Notes under the pieces: generated by a model
Databases searched by the model: none
What the model was told of the DNA's origin: nothing
What the model saw: only the letters and a program-made list of their open reading frames with translations
Position numbers and translations under genes: made by a program
Source of the DNA: Bacteroidota bacterium
GTDB taxonomy: Bacteria > Bacteroidota > Bacteroidia > Chitinophagales > Chitinophagaceae
NCBI GenBank assembly: GCA_023386045.1
Contig: JAEWKK010000022.1
Coordinates: forward strand, 24,268-88,267
Length of the DNA stretch: 64,000 bases
Direction of reading: 5' to 3'
In this document: in pieces, positions 1 through 8,731 of the stretch
How positions within the stretch are numbered: position 1 is the stretch's first letter
How the letters are laid out: every line of letters begins with the position of its first letter

Positions 1-904
1 CTGTAAAAAACAGGATCATGAAAATAGCAGTGATGCCATAGAAAAGAAAAAGCGCTTTCTTCCTGCTGCGAAACCACTGGCTGATCAGTCCTATTAAAAT
101 ATCACCAATAGAGATGGCAGCATAAGCATACATGATGGCCTTGCCCGGATCCACTTTTTCGCGTATGTTCATTTGCTCTGCAAACTCTCCTGAAAAAGTT
201 ACCAGCACACCAATGACAAACCAGGTGGGCAAGCCTACCAGTATACCCAGAATATATCTTTTCAGTCTGTCCTTATTACTGAACAGCATGAGGAAGCTGC
301 CTCTCTTTACATTCATTTTTTTGACGTCATGAAACATGCCTGATTCAAAAACTGAAATACGTAAAAGCAGCAATAGCAAACCCAATCCGCCTCCAATAAA
401 ATAACAGGTGCGCCAATGAAAATTTTCTTTCATTACAAAAGCAACTACTGCACCTGTTAAACCAATTCCGGCAACCATGGATGTGGCGATGCCACGCTTT
501 TCTTTTGGTGTGAGTTCAGAAACCAGGGTGATGCCTGCTCCCAGTTCACCTGCAAGCCCAAGTCCTGCAATAAACCGGATCCATTTGTATTGCTCCACTG
601 TTTCAACAAATCCATTACCAATGTTAGCCAGTGAATACAGGATGATGGAACCAAAGAGCACACTGAGTCTCCCTTTCTTATCTCCCATCACTCCCCAGAT
701 AATCCCTCCTATTAATAACCCAGCCATCTGCCACATGATGATGGCTTCACCATCTGTTGTGATCTGCTGCCTGGAAAGCCCCAGGTCAGTCAGACTAGGA
801 ATGCGAATAATGCTAAAAAGCAGGAGGTCGTAGATGTCAACAAAATAACCCAGCGCTGCCACAACAACGGCCAGGTTAAATAATGACTTACGGGGCTGAT
901 TCAT
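1..904 (-). CDS. MFS transporter, partial (C-terminus off the left edge)
   Basis: About 301 N-terminal residues are visible, starting MNQPRKSLFNLAVV at 904; the frame stays open to base 1, so the C-terminus lies outside the window. The pattern is that of a major facilitator of the sugar/carboxylate porter type: a long first helix, a G-x-x-x-D-K-K-G-R loop between helices 2 and 3 (GVMGDKKGRLS), and a GLGLAGELGAG helix followed by ELTPKEKRG, the equivalent of the duplicated loop motif. It would move a small organic solute across the inner membrane; the substrate cannot be read from the sequence. The stop of the upstream DedA gene is only 6 bases away, so the two may be co-transcribed. Confidence 0.85.
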   Translation of the reverse strand, partial: MNQPRKSLFNLAVVVAALGYFVDIYDLLLFSIIRIPSLTDLGLSRQQITTDGEAIIMWQMAGLLIGGIIWGVMGDKKGRLSVLFGSIILYSLANIGNGFVETVEQYKWIRFIAGLGLAGELGAGITLVSELTPKEKRGIATSMVAGIGLTGAVVAFVMKENFHWRTCYFIGGGLGLLLLLLRISVFESGMFHDVKKMNVKRGSFLMLFSNKDRLKRYILGILVGLPTWFVIGVLVTFSGEFAEQMNIREKVDPGKAIMYAYAAISIGDILIGLISQWFRSRKKALFLFYGITAIFMILFFT

Positions 905-910
905 GCTCTA

Positions 911-1624
911 TCAGTGATTGGAATTTTTTTGAAGATCTTCCTGGATCTCCTCAACAGGCACTACTTTCTTCTTGGCAAAGAAAAGCTTCCAGATCACAGG
1001 CAGTGTTGTTACCAGGATAATGCCTATTGTGATCAGTTCAATATAATCAAGAAGGCTGAAACCAAACTGGCTCTTCACCCATTCTTCAAGAAAATAACCT
1101 CCCAGCATCATGCTGCATACCCAGGCGATGCTTCCAATAATATTGTAGAAAATAAAAACGCCTCTATCCATTTTTACAACTCCAGCCACAATAGGCGCGA
1201 ATGTGCGGATGATGGGAAGGAACTTGGCAAGAAAGATGGTGGCCTTACCATATTCTTCATAAAACTCCCTGGCTCTCATCAGGTGTTTTTTCCTGAATAG
1301 CCAGGTTTCTTTTCTGTCATATAAAAGTGGTCCTGCCTTTTTACCAAACCAATAGCCAACAATATTTCCAATTACGGATGCAAGGATCACGGTTAAAATC
1401 ACCATCGGTATACTGCTCACAATAAATTCATCAGCCAGTCTTCCCAGAACAATTCCGGCGGCAAATAAGAGTGAGTCGCCAGGCAAAAAGAAACCAACGA
1501 ACAATCCTGTTTCTGCAAAAATGATCAGCAGCAGGATGTAGATACCGCCATTCTGGATCACCCATTCAATAAAATCGTGCAGGAATCCCCCTTTCAACAA
1601 ATAAATCTGTAATAAACTATCCAT
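911..1624 (-). CDS. DedA family membrane protein (VTT domain)
   Basis: 237 aa, the normal DedA length. Family signatures are the re-entrant PGDSLLFAAG stretch (about residues 48-57) and FLPIIRTFAPIVAG (about 135-148) with the conserved arginine at 140. A final hydrophobic helix is followed by a charged cytoplasmic tail. DedA/VTT proteins are known as inner-membrane proteins linked to lipid scrambling or flipping and to envelope and proton-motive-force homeostasis. The gene lies between the MFS gene and the dicarboxylate symporter on the same strand, 6 bases before the MFS start, which suggests a shared transcript. Family assignment is firm; the cellular substrate is not known. Confidence 0.9.
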   Translation of the reverse strand: MDSLLQIYLLKGGFLHDFIEWVIQNGGIYILLLIIFAETGLFVGFFLPGDSLLFAAGIVLGRLADEFIVSSIPMVILTVILASVIGNIVGYWFGKKAGPLLYDRKETWLFRKKHLMRAREFYEEYGKATIFLAKFLPIIRTFAPIVAGVVKMDRGVFIFYNIIGSIAWVCSMMLGGYFLEEWVKSQFGFSLLDYIELITIGIILVTTLPVIWKLFFAKKKVVPVEEIQEDLQKNSNH

Positions 1625-1665
1625 GTCCTGTTTTGTAAAATTTCGAATTAATCAATTAATGTTTT

Positions 1666-2904
1666 CTAACCATGATCCAGTTCTCCTTCCCACTTACTTA
1701 CCACGCTTGTGGCAAGAGCATTACCCACCACATTGGTGGCCGTGCGGAACATATCGCAGAAATGATCAATCGGCAAAATAAGGGCAACTCCTTCAGGTGG
1801 TATGTTAAACATTGCACAGGTAGCCAAAACTACCACCAGTGAAGCCCTGGGTACGCCTGCTATTCCTTTACTGGTGAGCATGAGTACCAACAGCATGGTC
1901 AGCTGGGTGGTGAGCGAAAGATCAATACCATAGGCCTGTGCAATAGCAAGGCTGGCAAAGGTCATGTACATCATGCTTCCATCGAGGTTGAAGGAATAGC
2001 CCAGCGGCAAAACAAAAGCAACGATCCTGTCCCTGCATCCAAAGCGTTCGAGCTCCTCCGTTAGTTTAGGAAATACAGCTTCACTACTAGTGGTGCTAAA
2101 TGCAATAAGAAGTGGACTGCCAATCCTCCTGAGCAGTTCTTTCATTCTTCCTTTTAATATGATAAAGCCTACCAATAATAAGAGTATCCAAAGAAGGGCG
2201 ATGCCTATAAGGAAGAAAGAAAAATATTTCAGGTAAAAATTAAAAATTCCTAATCCTTTAGTGGCTACCACAGCGGCAATGGCACCGAATACTCCAATGG
2301 GTGCAAAGTTCATCACGTAGTTTACCATCTTCAGGATCACATGCGAAGCCACTTCCAGGGCCTTGATCAATGGCTTTGTGTATTCACCGATGGCTGCTGC
2401 TGCCACACCAAAAAATATGGAGAACACAACCAGTTGAAGGATCTCGTTCGTAGCCATAGCTTCAATAAAGCTTTTGGGTATCACGTGCTCCACAAAGTTC
2501 TGGAGTGAAAATCCTTTCTGTTTGGTCATGAGGTCACCAAGGCCTTCAACATCTTTTTGTGAAAGATCAATGTACTGTCCCGGTTGAAAATAATTCACCA
2601 GCATCATACCAATCAGAAGAGAAGCAAGAGATGCAGTAATAAACCAAAGAATGGCCTTGCCGCCCACACGTCCCACGGTTTTCAGATCACCCAGTTTGGC
2701 AATGCCCACGACCAATGTAGTAAATACAAGTGGCGCGATGATCATTTGCACGAGACGGATGAAAATAGTGCTAAGTAATTTGATATTGGTGCCAAAATCT
2801 GTACGAAAACCCGGTTCACTGAATCTGTATACCAAATAACCGGTGAATACGCCGAGGACCATTGCAAGCAGGATATAAATCGTCAGCCGGTTGCCTTTAC
2901 TCAT
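1666..2904 (-). CDS. Dicarboxylate/amino acid:cation symporter (DAACS family)
   Basis: The ATG at 2904 (MSKGNRLTIYIL) gives 412 aa, normal for the GltP/DctA family; an upstream in-frame ATG would add 18 residues with no membrane character. Visible family features are the serine-rich hairpin FSTTSSEAVFP, the helix-7 motif FNLDGSMMYMTFA (an NMDGT variant) and the substrate-binding helix-8 region DHFCDMFRTATNVVGN. It should import C4-dicarboxylates or glutamate/aspartate with H+ or Na+ across the inner membrane. It diverges from the alanine symporter gene at 3100, with about 195 bases between them for two promoters. Substrate preference between acidic amino acids and dicarboxylates is not decidable here. 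Confidence 0.9.
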   Translation of the reverse strand: MSKGNRLTIYILLAMVLGVFTGYLVYRFSEPGFRTDFGTNIKLLSTIFIRLVQMIIAPLVFTTLVVGIAKLGDLKTVGRVGGKAILWFITASLASLLIGMMLVNYFQPGQYIDLSQKDVEGLGDLMTKQKGFSLQNFVEHVIPKSFIEAMATNEILQLVVFSIFFGVAAAAIGEYTKPLIKALEVASHVILKMVNYVMNFAPIGVFGAIAAVVATKGLGIFNFYLKYFSFFLIGIALLWILLLLVGFIILKGRMKELLRRIGSPLLIAFSTTSSEAVFPKLTEELERFGCRDRIVAFVLPLGYSFNLDGSMMYMTFASLAIAQAYGIDLSLTTQLTMLLVLMLTSKGIAGVPRASLVVVLATCAMFNIPPEGVALILPIDHFCDMFRTATNVVGNALATSVVSKWEGELDHG

Positions 2905-3099
2905 GTTTTTCTTTGTTGAACAGAACGCCGAAAATCGAAAAAAATAACCACAGGGCAAAAACTTTCGGGATTGCCATCCCTTCCACTTGTGTAAAACATG
3001 TAAGCTGAGTTTTGAATTATTGCCTTATTTTACGAGCTTAATTTAAAAACGAAACTCTATTGCATTGAATCAATATCATTGCAAAAATCAACCACCTGC

Positions 3100-4725
3100 A
3101 TGAAAAAATTGATTGCTAAAGTCAGTGCTATCCTGGCCTTATTTATCTTACCCCTGCCAGTATTAGGGCAGGATAATCTTGAAAAAACAAAAGGTCTTGA
3201 TCAAAAAATAGACGAATGGTTTGCTCCAATTGCCAGTTGGTTTGAGAGCGTTGTTTTCTTTCCAGTGCGATTTACGGAATCAATCAGTGTTCCGTTTGTA
3301 GTGATCTTACTGGTAGTAGGTGCCATTTTTTTCACTCTTTATTTTGGTTTTGTCAATATCAGATGTTTTGGCTTAGCCATTAGGGTTGTAAGAGGTAAAT
3401 ACGATTACCTGGATAAAGATGCTGCAGTTACGAAGCCTGATGCTTTAAATGTGACTGTGAAAGGCGATATCGTTGATACGATTAAAGATGAATCCCATCA
3501 CGGGGAGGTCAATCACTTTCAAGCCCTTGCTACGGCGGTGTCAGGCACTGTTGGTCTTGGAAACATTGCAGGTGTTGCAGTAGCCGTTGCAATCGGAGGT
3601 CCCGGTGCTACGTTCTGGATGATCATCTGCGGACTTCTTGGCATGTCAACAAAATTTGTGGAATGTACCCTTGGGGTTAAATATCGTGACATCAATAATA
3701 AAGGAACTGTATTTGGTGGCCCCATGTATTATTTGAGTCGGGGCCTAAAAGAAAAGGGCTTATCAATGGCAGGTAAAGTACTGGCTGTTTTGTTTGCTAT
3801 TTTATGCATTGGCGGCTCATTTGGAGGTGGTAACGCTTTTCAAGCCAACCAGGCAACACAACAAATTGTAACCATGTTAGGTATAAAAGGTGGTTCATCT
3901 GGTTTTGTGATAGGACTTGTGCTGGCAGTACTTACTGGTATTGTGATAATTGGGGGCATCAAACGTATTGCACAGGTTACGGAAAAGATCGTTCCTTTCA
4001 TGGCAGGACTGTACATCATAGCCTCACTGATCATCATCTTCATGCATTTTACACTGATAGATGATGCTTTTGGTTTAATTGTTTCTCAGGCCTTTTCACC
4101 TATGGCAGGTCTTGGAGGCATTGCAGGCGTTTTGATCCAGGGATTTAGAAGGGCTGTTTTTTCAAATGAAGCCGGGGCCGGCTCTGCAGCCATTGCACAC
4201 TCCGCAGTTCGCACAAAATATCCAGCCTCTGAAGGCATAGTTTCACTATTGGAACCATTTATTGATACAGTGGTGATCTGCACAATGACAGCACTTGTGA
4301 TCGTAATTTATAACATGCAGAATGTTTTTACCTATGGCTCACCCGGTGCTCTTAATGGAGTTGACCTTACTTCTGCTGCTTACAACGATGCTATCCCGCA
4401 TTTCTCTTATGTACTTACCGTAGCCATAGTTTTATTTGCTTTCTCTACTATGATATCCTGGTCATATTATGGCTTGCAGGCCTGGAAATATCTATTTGGA
4501 CGTAGCAAAGCTGCTGATCTAAGCTATAAATTACTCTTCCTGTTCTTTATTGTAATAGGTGCATCTGCTACATTAAATGCCGTTATTTCGTTTTCTGATG
4601 CCATGATCCTGGCCATGGTATTTCCCAACATGGTAGGATTGTTCTTCCTTTTCCCTAAAGTAAAACAGGAACTTACCAGATATTTGAACGCTATAAAACC
4701 AAAACCATCATCGTTTAAATCATAA
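3100..4725 (+). CDS. Sodium:alanine symporter (AGCS family)
   Basis: The ATG at 3100 gives 541 aa; an in-frame TTG at 3079 is a weaker alternative. The protein begins with a cleavable-looking hydrophobic segment (…LPVLGQ), unusual for a transporter but seen in Bacteroidota AGCS proteins. Family hallmarks follow: LYFGFVNIRCF near residue 85, the GTVGLGNIAGVAVA sodium/substrate helix, and RRAVFSNEAGAGSAAIAHSA in the middle of the protein. It should take up alanine or glycine with Na+ at the inner membrane. The APC permease gene starts 2 bases after its stop, so the two almost certainly form one operon for amino acid uptake. Confidence 0.92.
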   Translation: MKKLIAKVSAILALFILPLPVLGQDNLEKTKGLDQKIDEWFAPIASWFESVVFFPVRFTESISVPFVVILLVVGAIFFTLYFGFVNIRCFGLAIRVVRGKYDYLDKDAAVTKPDALNVTVKGDIVDTIKDESHHGEVNHFQALATAVSGTVGLGNIAGVAVAVAIGGPGATFWMIICGLLGMSTKFVECTLGVKYRDINNKGTVFGGPMYYLSRGLKEKGLSMAGKVLAVLFAILCIGGSFGGGNAFQANQATQQIVTMLGIKGGSSGFVIGLVLAVLTGIVIIGGIKRIAQVTEKIVPFMAGLYIIASLIIIFMHFTLIDDAFGLIVSQAFSPMAGLGGIAGVLIQGFRRAVFSNEAGAGSAAIAHSAVRTKYPASEGIVSLLEPFIDTVVICTMTALVIVIYNMQNVFTYGSPGALNGVDLTSAAYNDAIPHFSYVLTVAIVLFAFSTMISWSYYGLQAWKYLFGRSKAADLSYKLLFLFFIVIGASATLNAVISFSDAMILAMVFPNMVGLFFLFPKVKQELTRYLNAIKPKPSSFKS

Positions 4726-4727
4726 CT

Positions 4728-6413
4728 ATGAGTTTGTTCGTTAGAAAACCAATGGCTGCCCTATTGAATGAGGCAGATGAAACCGGAAGTCACACCCTCA
4801 AAAGAACGCTGGGTGCCGGTGGCTTGATCGCGCTGGGAATCGGGGCTATTATTGGAGCCGGATTATTTTCCATTACAGGTATGGCGGCTGCCAATCATGC
4901 AGGACCAGCCATCACCATTTCATTTGTTGTAGCGGCACTGGGCTGTCTTTTTGCAGGTCTCTGTTATGCCGAATTTGCATCCATGATCCCTGTAGCAGGA
5001 AGTGCATATACTTATTCCTATGCTACCATGGGTGAATTCATTGCCTGGATCATTGGCTGGGACCTTGTCCTGGAATATGCAGTTGGTGCAGCCACTGTGG
5101 GCATCAGTTGGAGCCGTTACCTGGTAAAATTTCTGGAGGGTTTTGATGTTCATCTTCCCACTGCTCTCACACTGGGGCCTTGGGATGGTGGTGTGATCAA
5201 CCTGCCTGCTGTATTTATTATTGTATTAATGAGCTTACTATTGATCAAGGGCACAAAAGAAAGTGCATTGGTCAATGGGATCATTGTAGCATTAAAAGTT
5301 TCTGTGGTACTGGTATTCATTTTCCTGGGATGGAGATATATCAATAACGACAATTATAACCCATACATTCCTGATAATACCGGAACCTTCGGCAACTTTG
5401 GATTCAGTGGAATTATCAGGGCAGCTGCCATTGTTTTCTTTGCCTATATTGGTTTTGATGCGGTGAGTACAGCAGCGCAGGAAGCCAAGAATCCCAAACG
5501 TGATATGCCCTGGGGTATCCTGGGTTCGCTGGCTATCTGTACCATTCTTTACATCCTGTTTGCTCACGTTATGACAGGTGTAACTTCCTATACCACATTT
5601 GCAGGTAAAGATGGTATTGCTCCTGTAGCCGTAGCCATTGAACATATGGGAACACCTGATGCCAGTGGTGCCATTCAACCGGATTATCCCTGGCTGAACC
5701 GCGCCATCGTAGTAGCCATCCTTGCAGGTTATGCTTCGGTGATCCTGGTGATGCTGATGGGACAAAGCCGTGTATTCTTTAGTATGAGTAAGGATGGACT
5801 GATCCCAAGGATCTTTTCTTCCGTGAATCCAAAAACTCAGACTCCTGCCAAGAACAATCTTCTTTTCATGCTTTTTGTTAGCGCCTTTGCTGCATTTGTA
5901 CCGGCAAGAGTTGTGGGTGAGATGACAAGTATCGGAACCTTGTTCGCATTCATTCTTGTTTGTATTGGCATCTGGGTGATGAGAAGGAAGATGCCTGAAA
6001 TACCAAGATCATTTAAAACACCAATGGTGCCCCTGGTACCAATCCTGGGTATTGCAACCTGTCTTTTCATGATGGTTTTCCTGCCCATGGATACCTGGAT
6101 CCGTTTGCTGGTGTGGATGCTGATAGGCATGGATATTTACCTGGCTTATGGCGCCAAGCATAGCAAGATGGGTAATGGTACCACAACAAGGAAGGGAATG
6201 AAAGTAGCCAGGTATACAGGTCTGGTACTGGCAGCACTGCTGATCGTAGCAGGTTTGCTTCACCAGTATGTGGTAGGATTTGAAGCCGACCGCACCTTGC
6301 TGTATATCTCTATTGTATTTGCATTGGTTCACTTCTTTGTTTTTGCCAACCGTCTTGGAAGGCCTGAACCCATCGATGATGGAGAACCTTCCAATCCAAT
6401 GGAATCAAGATAA
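4728..6413 (+). CDS. APC family amino acid permease
   Basis: 561 aa with the APC-superfamily start of helix 1, GIGAIIGAGLFSITG (about residues 37-51), then AGLCYAEFASMIPVAGSAYTYSY, typical of the YfnA/cationic amino acid transporter branch. Helix 6 reads FFAYIGFDAVSTAAQEAKNP, the conserved hinge and binding region. The end carries two extra helices, giving the roughly 14-helix CAT-type length. It should import amino acids at the inner membrane by H+ coupling or exchange. It is translationally close to the alanine symporter (2-base gap), and a strong terminator follows the stop. Confidence 0.92.
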   Translation: MSLFVRKPMAALLNEADETGSHTLKRTLGAGGLIALGIGAIIGAGLFSITGMAAANHAGPAITISFVVAALGCLFAGLCYAEFASMIPVAGSAYTYSYATMGEFIAWIIGWDLVLEYAVGAATVGISWSRYLVKFLEGFDVHLPTALTLGPWDGGVINLPAVFIIVLMSLLLIKGTKESALVNGIIVALKVSVVLVFIFLGWRYINNDNYNPYIPDNTGTFGNFGFSGIIRAAAIVFFAYIGFDAVSTAAQEAKNPKRDMPWGILGSLAICTILYILFAHVMTGVTSYTTFAGKDGIAPVAVAIEHMGTPDASGAIQPDYPWLNRAIVVAILAGYASVILVMLMGQSRVFFSMSKDGLIPRIFSSVNPKTQTPAKNNLLFMLFVSAFAAFVPARVVGEMTSIGTLFAFILVCIGIWVMRRKMPEIPRSFKTPMVPLVPILGIATCLFMMVFLPMDTWIRLLVWMLIGMDIYLAYGAKHSKMGNGTTTRKGMKVARYTGLVLAALLIVAGLLHQYVVGFEADRTLLYISIVFALVHFFVFANRLGRPEPIDDGEPSNPMESR

Positions 6414-6431
6414 AAATGGAAGAAACATCTT

Positions 6432-6457
6432 AAAGCCGCCTTCAGGGCGGCTTTTTT
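6432..6457 (+). terminator. Intrinsic terminator after the amino acid permease
   Basis: Stem AAAGCCGCC / GGGCGGCTTT around a TTCA loop followed by a T run, 19 bases past the permease stop. It closes the symporter-permease operon. Confidence 0.85.
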
Positions 6458-6472
6458 CTGCGCCGTATAATT

Positions 6473-6480
6473 TACATTTG
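6473..6480 (+). promoter_or_regulatory. -7 box of the yebC promoter
   Basis: TACATTTG matches the Bacteroidota -7 consensus TAnnTTTG exactly. It lies just after the permease terminator and 71 bases before the yebC ATG. No clear TTTG is found 19 bases upstream, where the terminator hairpin ends. Confidence 0.45.
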
Positions 6481-6551
6481 CGGCTCCCCGATGAAATCAA
6501 TCCAAATGAATGCTTAGGGGAAAAAGAAATCATCATTAAACTTTCAGTTTC

Positions 6552-7274
6552 ATGGGTCGCATATTTGAAGTAAGAAAGGCCACGATGTTTGCCCGCTGGG
6601 ACCGGATGGCCAAGCAGTTCACAAGAATTGGTAAAGAGATCGCCATTGCTGTAAAGGCAGGAGGACCTGATCCTAACACCAATCCTGCTCTTCGTCGATG
6701 TTTTCAGAATGCCAAGGCAGTGAACATGCCTAAGGACCGCGTAGAAGCAGCCATCAAGAGAGCGCAGGGTAAGGAAATGGATAATTTCGAGGAGATCCTT
6801 TACGAAGGTTATGGACCTCATGGTGTGGCTATCTTGGTGGAAACTGCAACCGATAACCACGTACGCACGGTAGCCAATGTGAAGGCCATCTTTAACAAAG
6901 GTGGTGGTGCTTTGGGCAACAGTGGAAGTGTAAGCTTTCAGTTCAAGAAAATGGGTGTGTTCAAATTGAAGCCTGAAGGACTGAACATGGAAGAACTCGA
7001 ACTTGAATTTATTGATTACGGACTGGAAGAACTGGGAGAAAGTACTGGTGAAAATGGTGAGGACATCCTGGTAATGCGCTGCGCCTTTAATGATTTTGGT
7101 CACATGCAAAAAGCGCTTGAAGAAAAAGGCATCACTCCTATCAGCGCAGAAGTAGAATGGATCCCTTCCACAACTGTTCCTTTAAATGATGAGCAGGCCG
7201 AAGATGTGAGTAAGCTGATCGAGAAGCTGGAACAGGATGATGATGTACAGAAAGTGTTTCACAACATGAGTTGA
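6552..7274 (+). CDS. yebC: YebC/PmpR family protein
   Basis: 240 aa, the usual family length. The N-terminus MGRIFEVRKATMFARWDRMAKQF is the Bacteroidota form of the family's MAGHSKWxNIKxRK start. Further signatures are PDPNTNPALRR, NMPKDRVEAAIKRA and YEGYGPHGVAILVE. Family members have been described as transcription regulators and, more recently, as ribosome-associated factors that help translation of difficult stretches such as polyproline, like mitochondrial TACO1. The gene is monocistronic, between a terminator upstream and a two-way terminator downstream. Assignment to the family is secure; which biochemical role dominates here cannot be told from sequence. Confidence 0.93.
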   Translation: MGRIFEVRKATMFARWDRMAKQFTRIGKEIAIAVKAGGPDPNTNPALRRCFQNAKAVNMPKDRVEAAIKRAQGKEMDNFEEILYEGYGPHGVAILVETATDNHVRTVANVKAIFNKGGGALGNSGSVSFQFKKMGVFKLKPEGLNMEELELEFIDYGLEELGESTGENGEDILVMRCAFNDFGHMQKALEEKGITPISAEVEWIPSTTVPLNDEQAEDVSKLIEKLEQDDDVQKVFHNMS

Positions 7275-7313
7275 CAAAAGCTCTAACAATATATTTTCCG
7301 AATGAAATCGAAT

Positions 7314-7344
7314 AAAAAAGCAGCCCTCCATCGGCTGCTTTTTT
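7314..7344. terminator. Bidirectional terminator between yebC and the phosphatase gene
   Basis: A 12-bp stem (AAAAAAGCAGCC / GGCTGCTTTTTT) with a 7-base loop has an A run on one side and a T run on the other. It can therefore serve yebC on the plus strand and the convergent phosphatase gene on the minus strand. Confidence 0.85.
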
Positions 7345-7355
7345 ATTGTAATTAT

Positions 7356-8000
7356 CTATCTCCTGAAAAACTGGTTGGCCCACTGAAGTCGTTCAGATCC
7401 TACCTGTTCTGCTGTAACTTCCCTGAGTGAACGCAGTTTTTGTAGTGCTTCTGCTTCCGGATATCCAAGATATCTTAACAGACCATAACTGATCATACCA
7501 GTACGATGGATGCCGGCAGAACAATGGATGTAAATCCTGGCGCCTTCAGCCAACAATTGTTCTGAACTGCTGAACAAATCATATACCTGGTCCACCTGGT
7601 TGCCTGAATGTGGCGATGAAGCAGAAAAGGGAAACCATTTCCAAATGATTTTTTGTTTTTCCAGTTGATGGCCAATCTGCAAAGCACCTTCATTCTCATG
7701 AAGGAGCGTGATAACAGCGGTAGTTCCTGTCTGCTTCAATCCTTCAAAAGATATCCTGCCACCGGGCTTATGCCCTATTGCTAAAAATCCTTTATGTACC
7801 GGAACCCAATTAATGTCAATTCTTATGTCAGCTTTCTTCCTGGCCTGGCTGATCATGCTCATTACCGGACCTAATGTTTTACCTGAGTCAGGATCAGATT
7901 TAATAAAACTTCGAACCCTGCCTTCCAACTCATCCAGTTCCTCTTTGGATAATTCACCGGATTGAATAAGTGGAAGAAGCTTTTGTATTTCTTCTGTCAT
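7356..8000 (-). CDS. Dual-specificity / protein tyrosine phosphatase family protein
   Basis: 214 aa. The Cys-based phosphatase loop HCSAGIHRTG places the nucleophile at Cys150 and the phosphate-binding arginine at Arg156 (HCxxGxxR). A helix typical of the fold follows (YGLLRYLGYPEAEALQKLR). The first ~60 residues are a polar helical extension not part of the catalytic fold. The substrate could be phosphoprotein, phosphoinositide-like or nucleotide; nothing nearby decides this. The gene diverges from the DUF393 gene, with about 47 bases between the starts. Confidence 0.8.
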   Translation of the reverse strand: MTEEIQKLLPLIQSGELSKEELDELEGRVRSFIKSDPDSGKTLGPVMSMISQARKKADIRIDINWVPVHKGFLAIGHKPGGRISFEGLKQTGTTAVITLLHENEGALQIGHQLEKQKIIWKWFPFSASSPHSGNQVDQVYDLFSSSEQLLAEGARIYIHCSAGIHRTGMISYGLLRYLGYPEAEALQKLRSLREVTAEQVGSERLQWANQFFRR

Positions 8001-8047
8001 AGTTAAAATATACCTCTGCTAAATGTTGTATGCTACCTTTATTGTTT

Positions 8048-8446
8048 ATGGACCATCCTGTAATCCTGTTTGACGGCGTCTGTAATTTCTGCAACGGCAC
8101 TGTGAATTTCATTATCAGGCAGGACAAAAAGAACATCTTCAGGTTTGCTGCTTTACAGTCTGCAAAAGGCCAGGAGCTTCTTCAACAAAATTATCTGTCA
8201 TCCAAAACCTGGGATTCAATTGTTTTGATCGAAAAAGGAGTCGCCTATAAAGCTTCTGCAGCTGCCTTAAAATTATTCAACAGGCTGCCATGGTATTGGA
8301 AATGGACACAGCTCTTCTGGATAGTGCCGCCATTCTTAAGAAATGCAGTTTATGATTTCATTGCACGCAACCGTTACAAATGGTTTGGTAAAAAAGAAAA
8401 GTGCATGATCCCTTCAGAAAAAATAAAACAAAGATTTCTTTACTGA
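8048..8446 (+). CDS. DUF393 / DCC family thiol-disulfide oxidoreductase-like protein
   Basis: The ATG at 8048 gives 132 aa starting MDHPVILFDGVCNFCNGTV; an ATG at 8030 would add six residues. The DGVCNFCN stretch gives the D-x-x-C-x-x-C motif (Cys12, Cys15) that defines the DCC family, thought to have a thioredoxin-like fold and redox function. RFAALQSAKGQELL and the later WKWTQLFWIVPPFLRNAVYDFIA region are also typical. The stop overlaps the stop of the convergent small membrane protein gene by 7 bases. Its redox partner is unknown. Confidence 0.85.
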   Translation: MDHPVILFDGVCNFCNGTVNFIIRQDKKNIFRFAALQSAKGQELLQQNYLSSKTWDSIVLIEKGVAYKASAAALKLFNRLPWYWKWTQLFWIVPPFLRNAVYDFIARNRYKWFGKKEKCMIPSEKIKQRFLY

Positions 8447-8730
8447 ATTCCTTCTTTCTTTTGGAGTTCGCTGAATCTTTTTTCGATGATTCGACGACTG
8501 ATCCAGCCATACAACAAACCGGCAAATGGCATGATGATAATACGTGTAAGCAGACCTTCTTCCCACTGCTGATCAAAACTTTTTTTCATGATAAATACCT
8601 CAATGAGAGACATGATCACCAGCAATAAAATACCCCAGGTAAGTCCATGGATCAGGATGTATTTCATTTTAGGCATGCGTAATTGCTCATTATAGATCCT
8701 GAGCGCGTTTTTTTCTTTTTCGTTTAGCAT
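8440..8730 (-). CDS. Small membrane protein with two predicted helices, unknown function
   Basis: The ATG at 8730 (MLNEKEKNALRIYNEQLRMPK) gives 96 aa; a longer in-frame start would run back into the phzF-like gene. A charged N-terminal stretch is followed by helix one (YILIHGLTWGILLLVIMSLIE), a loop with QQWEEG, helix two (IIIMPFAGLLYGWIS), and a basic/acidic tail. I do not recognise a named family. The start lies one base after the stop of the PhzF-family gene, so it is probably translated from that mRNA. Its 3' end overlaps the DUF393 gene tail by 7 bases. Confidence 0.7.
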   Translation of the reverse strand: MLNEKEKNALRIYNEQLRMPKMKYILIHGLTWGILLLVIMSLIEVFIMKKSFDQQWEEGLLTRIIIMPFAGLLYGWISRRIIEKRFSELQKKEGIQ

Positions 8731-8731
8731 A

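Noticed and set aside
2905..2958. Longer start of the dicarboxylate symporter
   Set aside because: Adds a polar Cys/Phe-rich stretch unlike the family; the ATG at 2904 matches known N-termini.
6405..7109. 234-aa minus-strand ORF over yebC
   Set aside because: Antisense shadow of a conserved gene; no domain, no start context.
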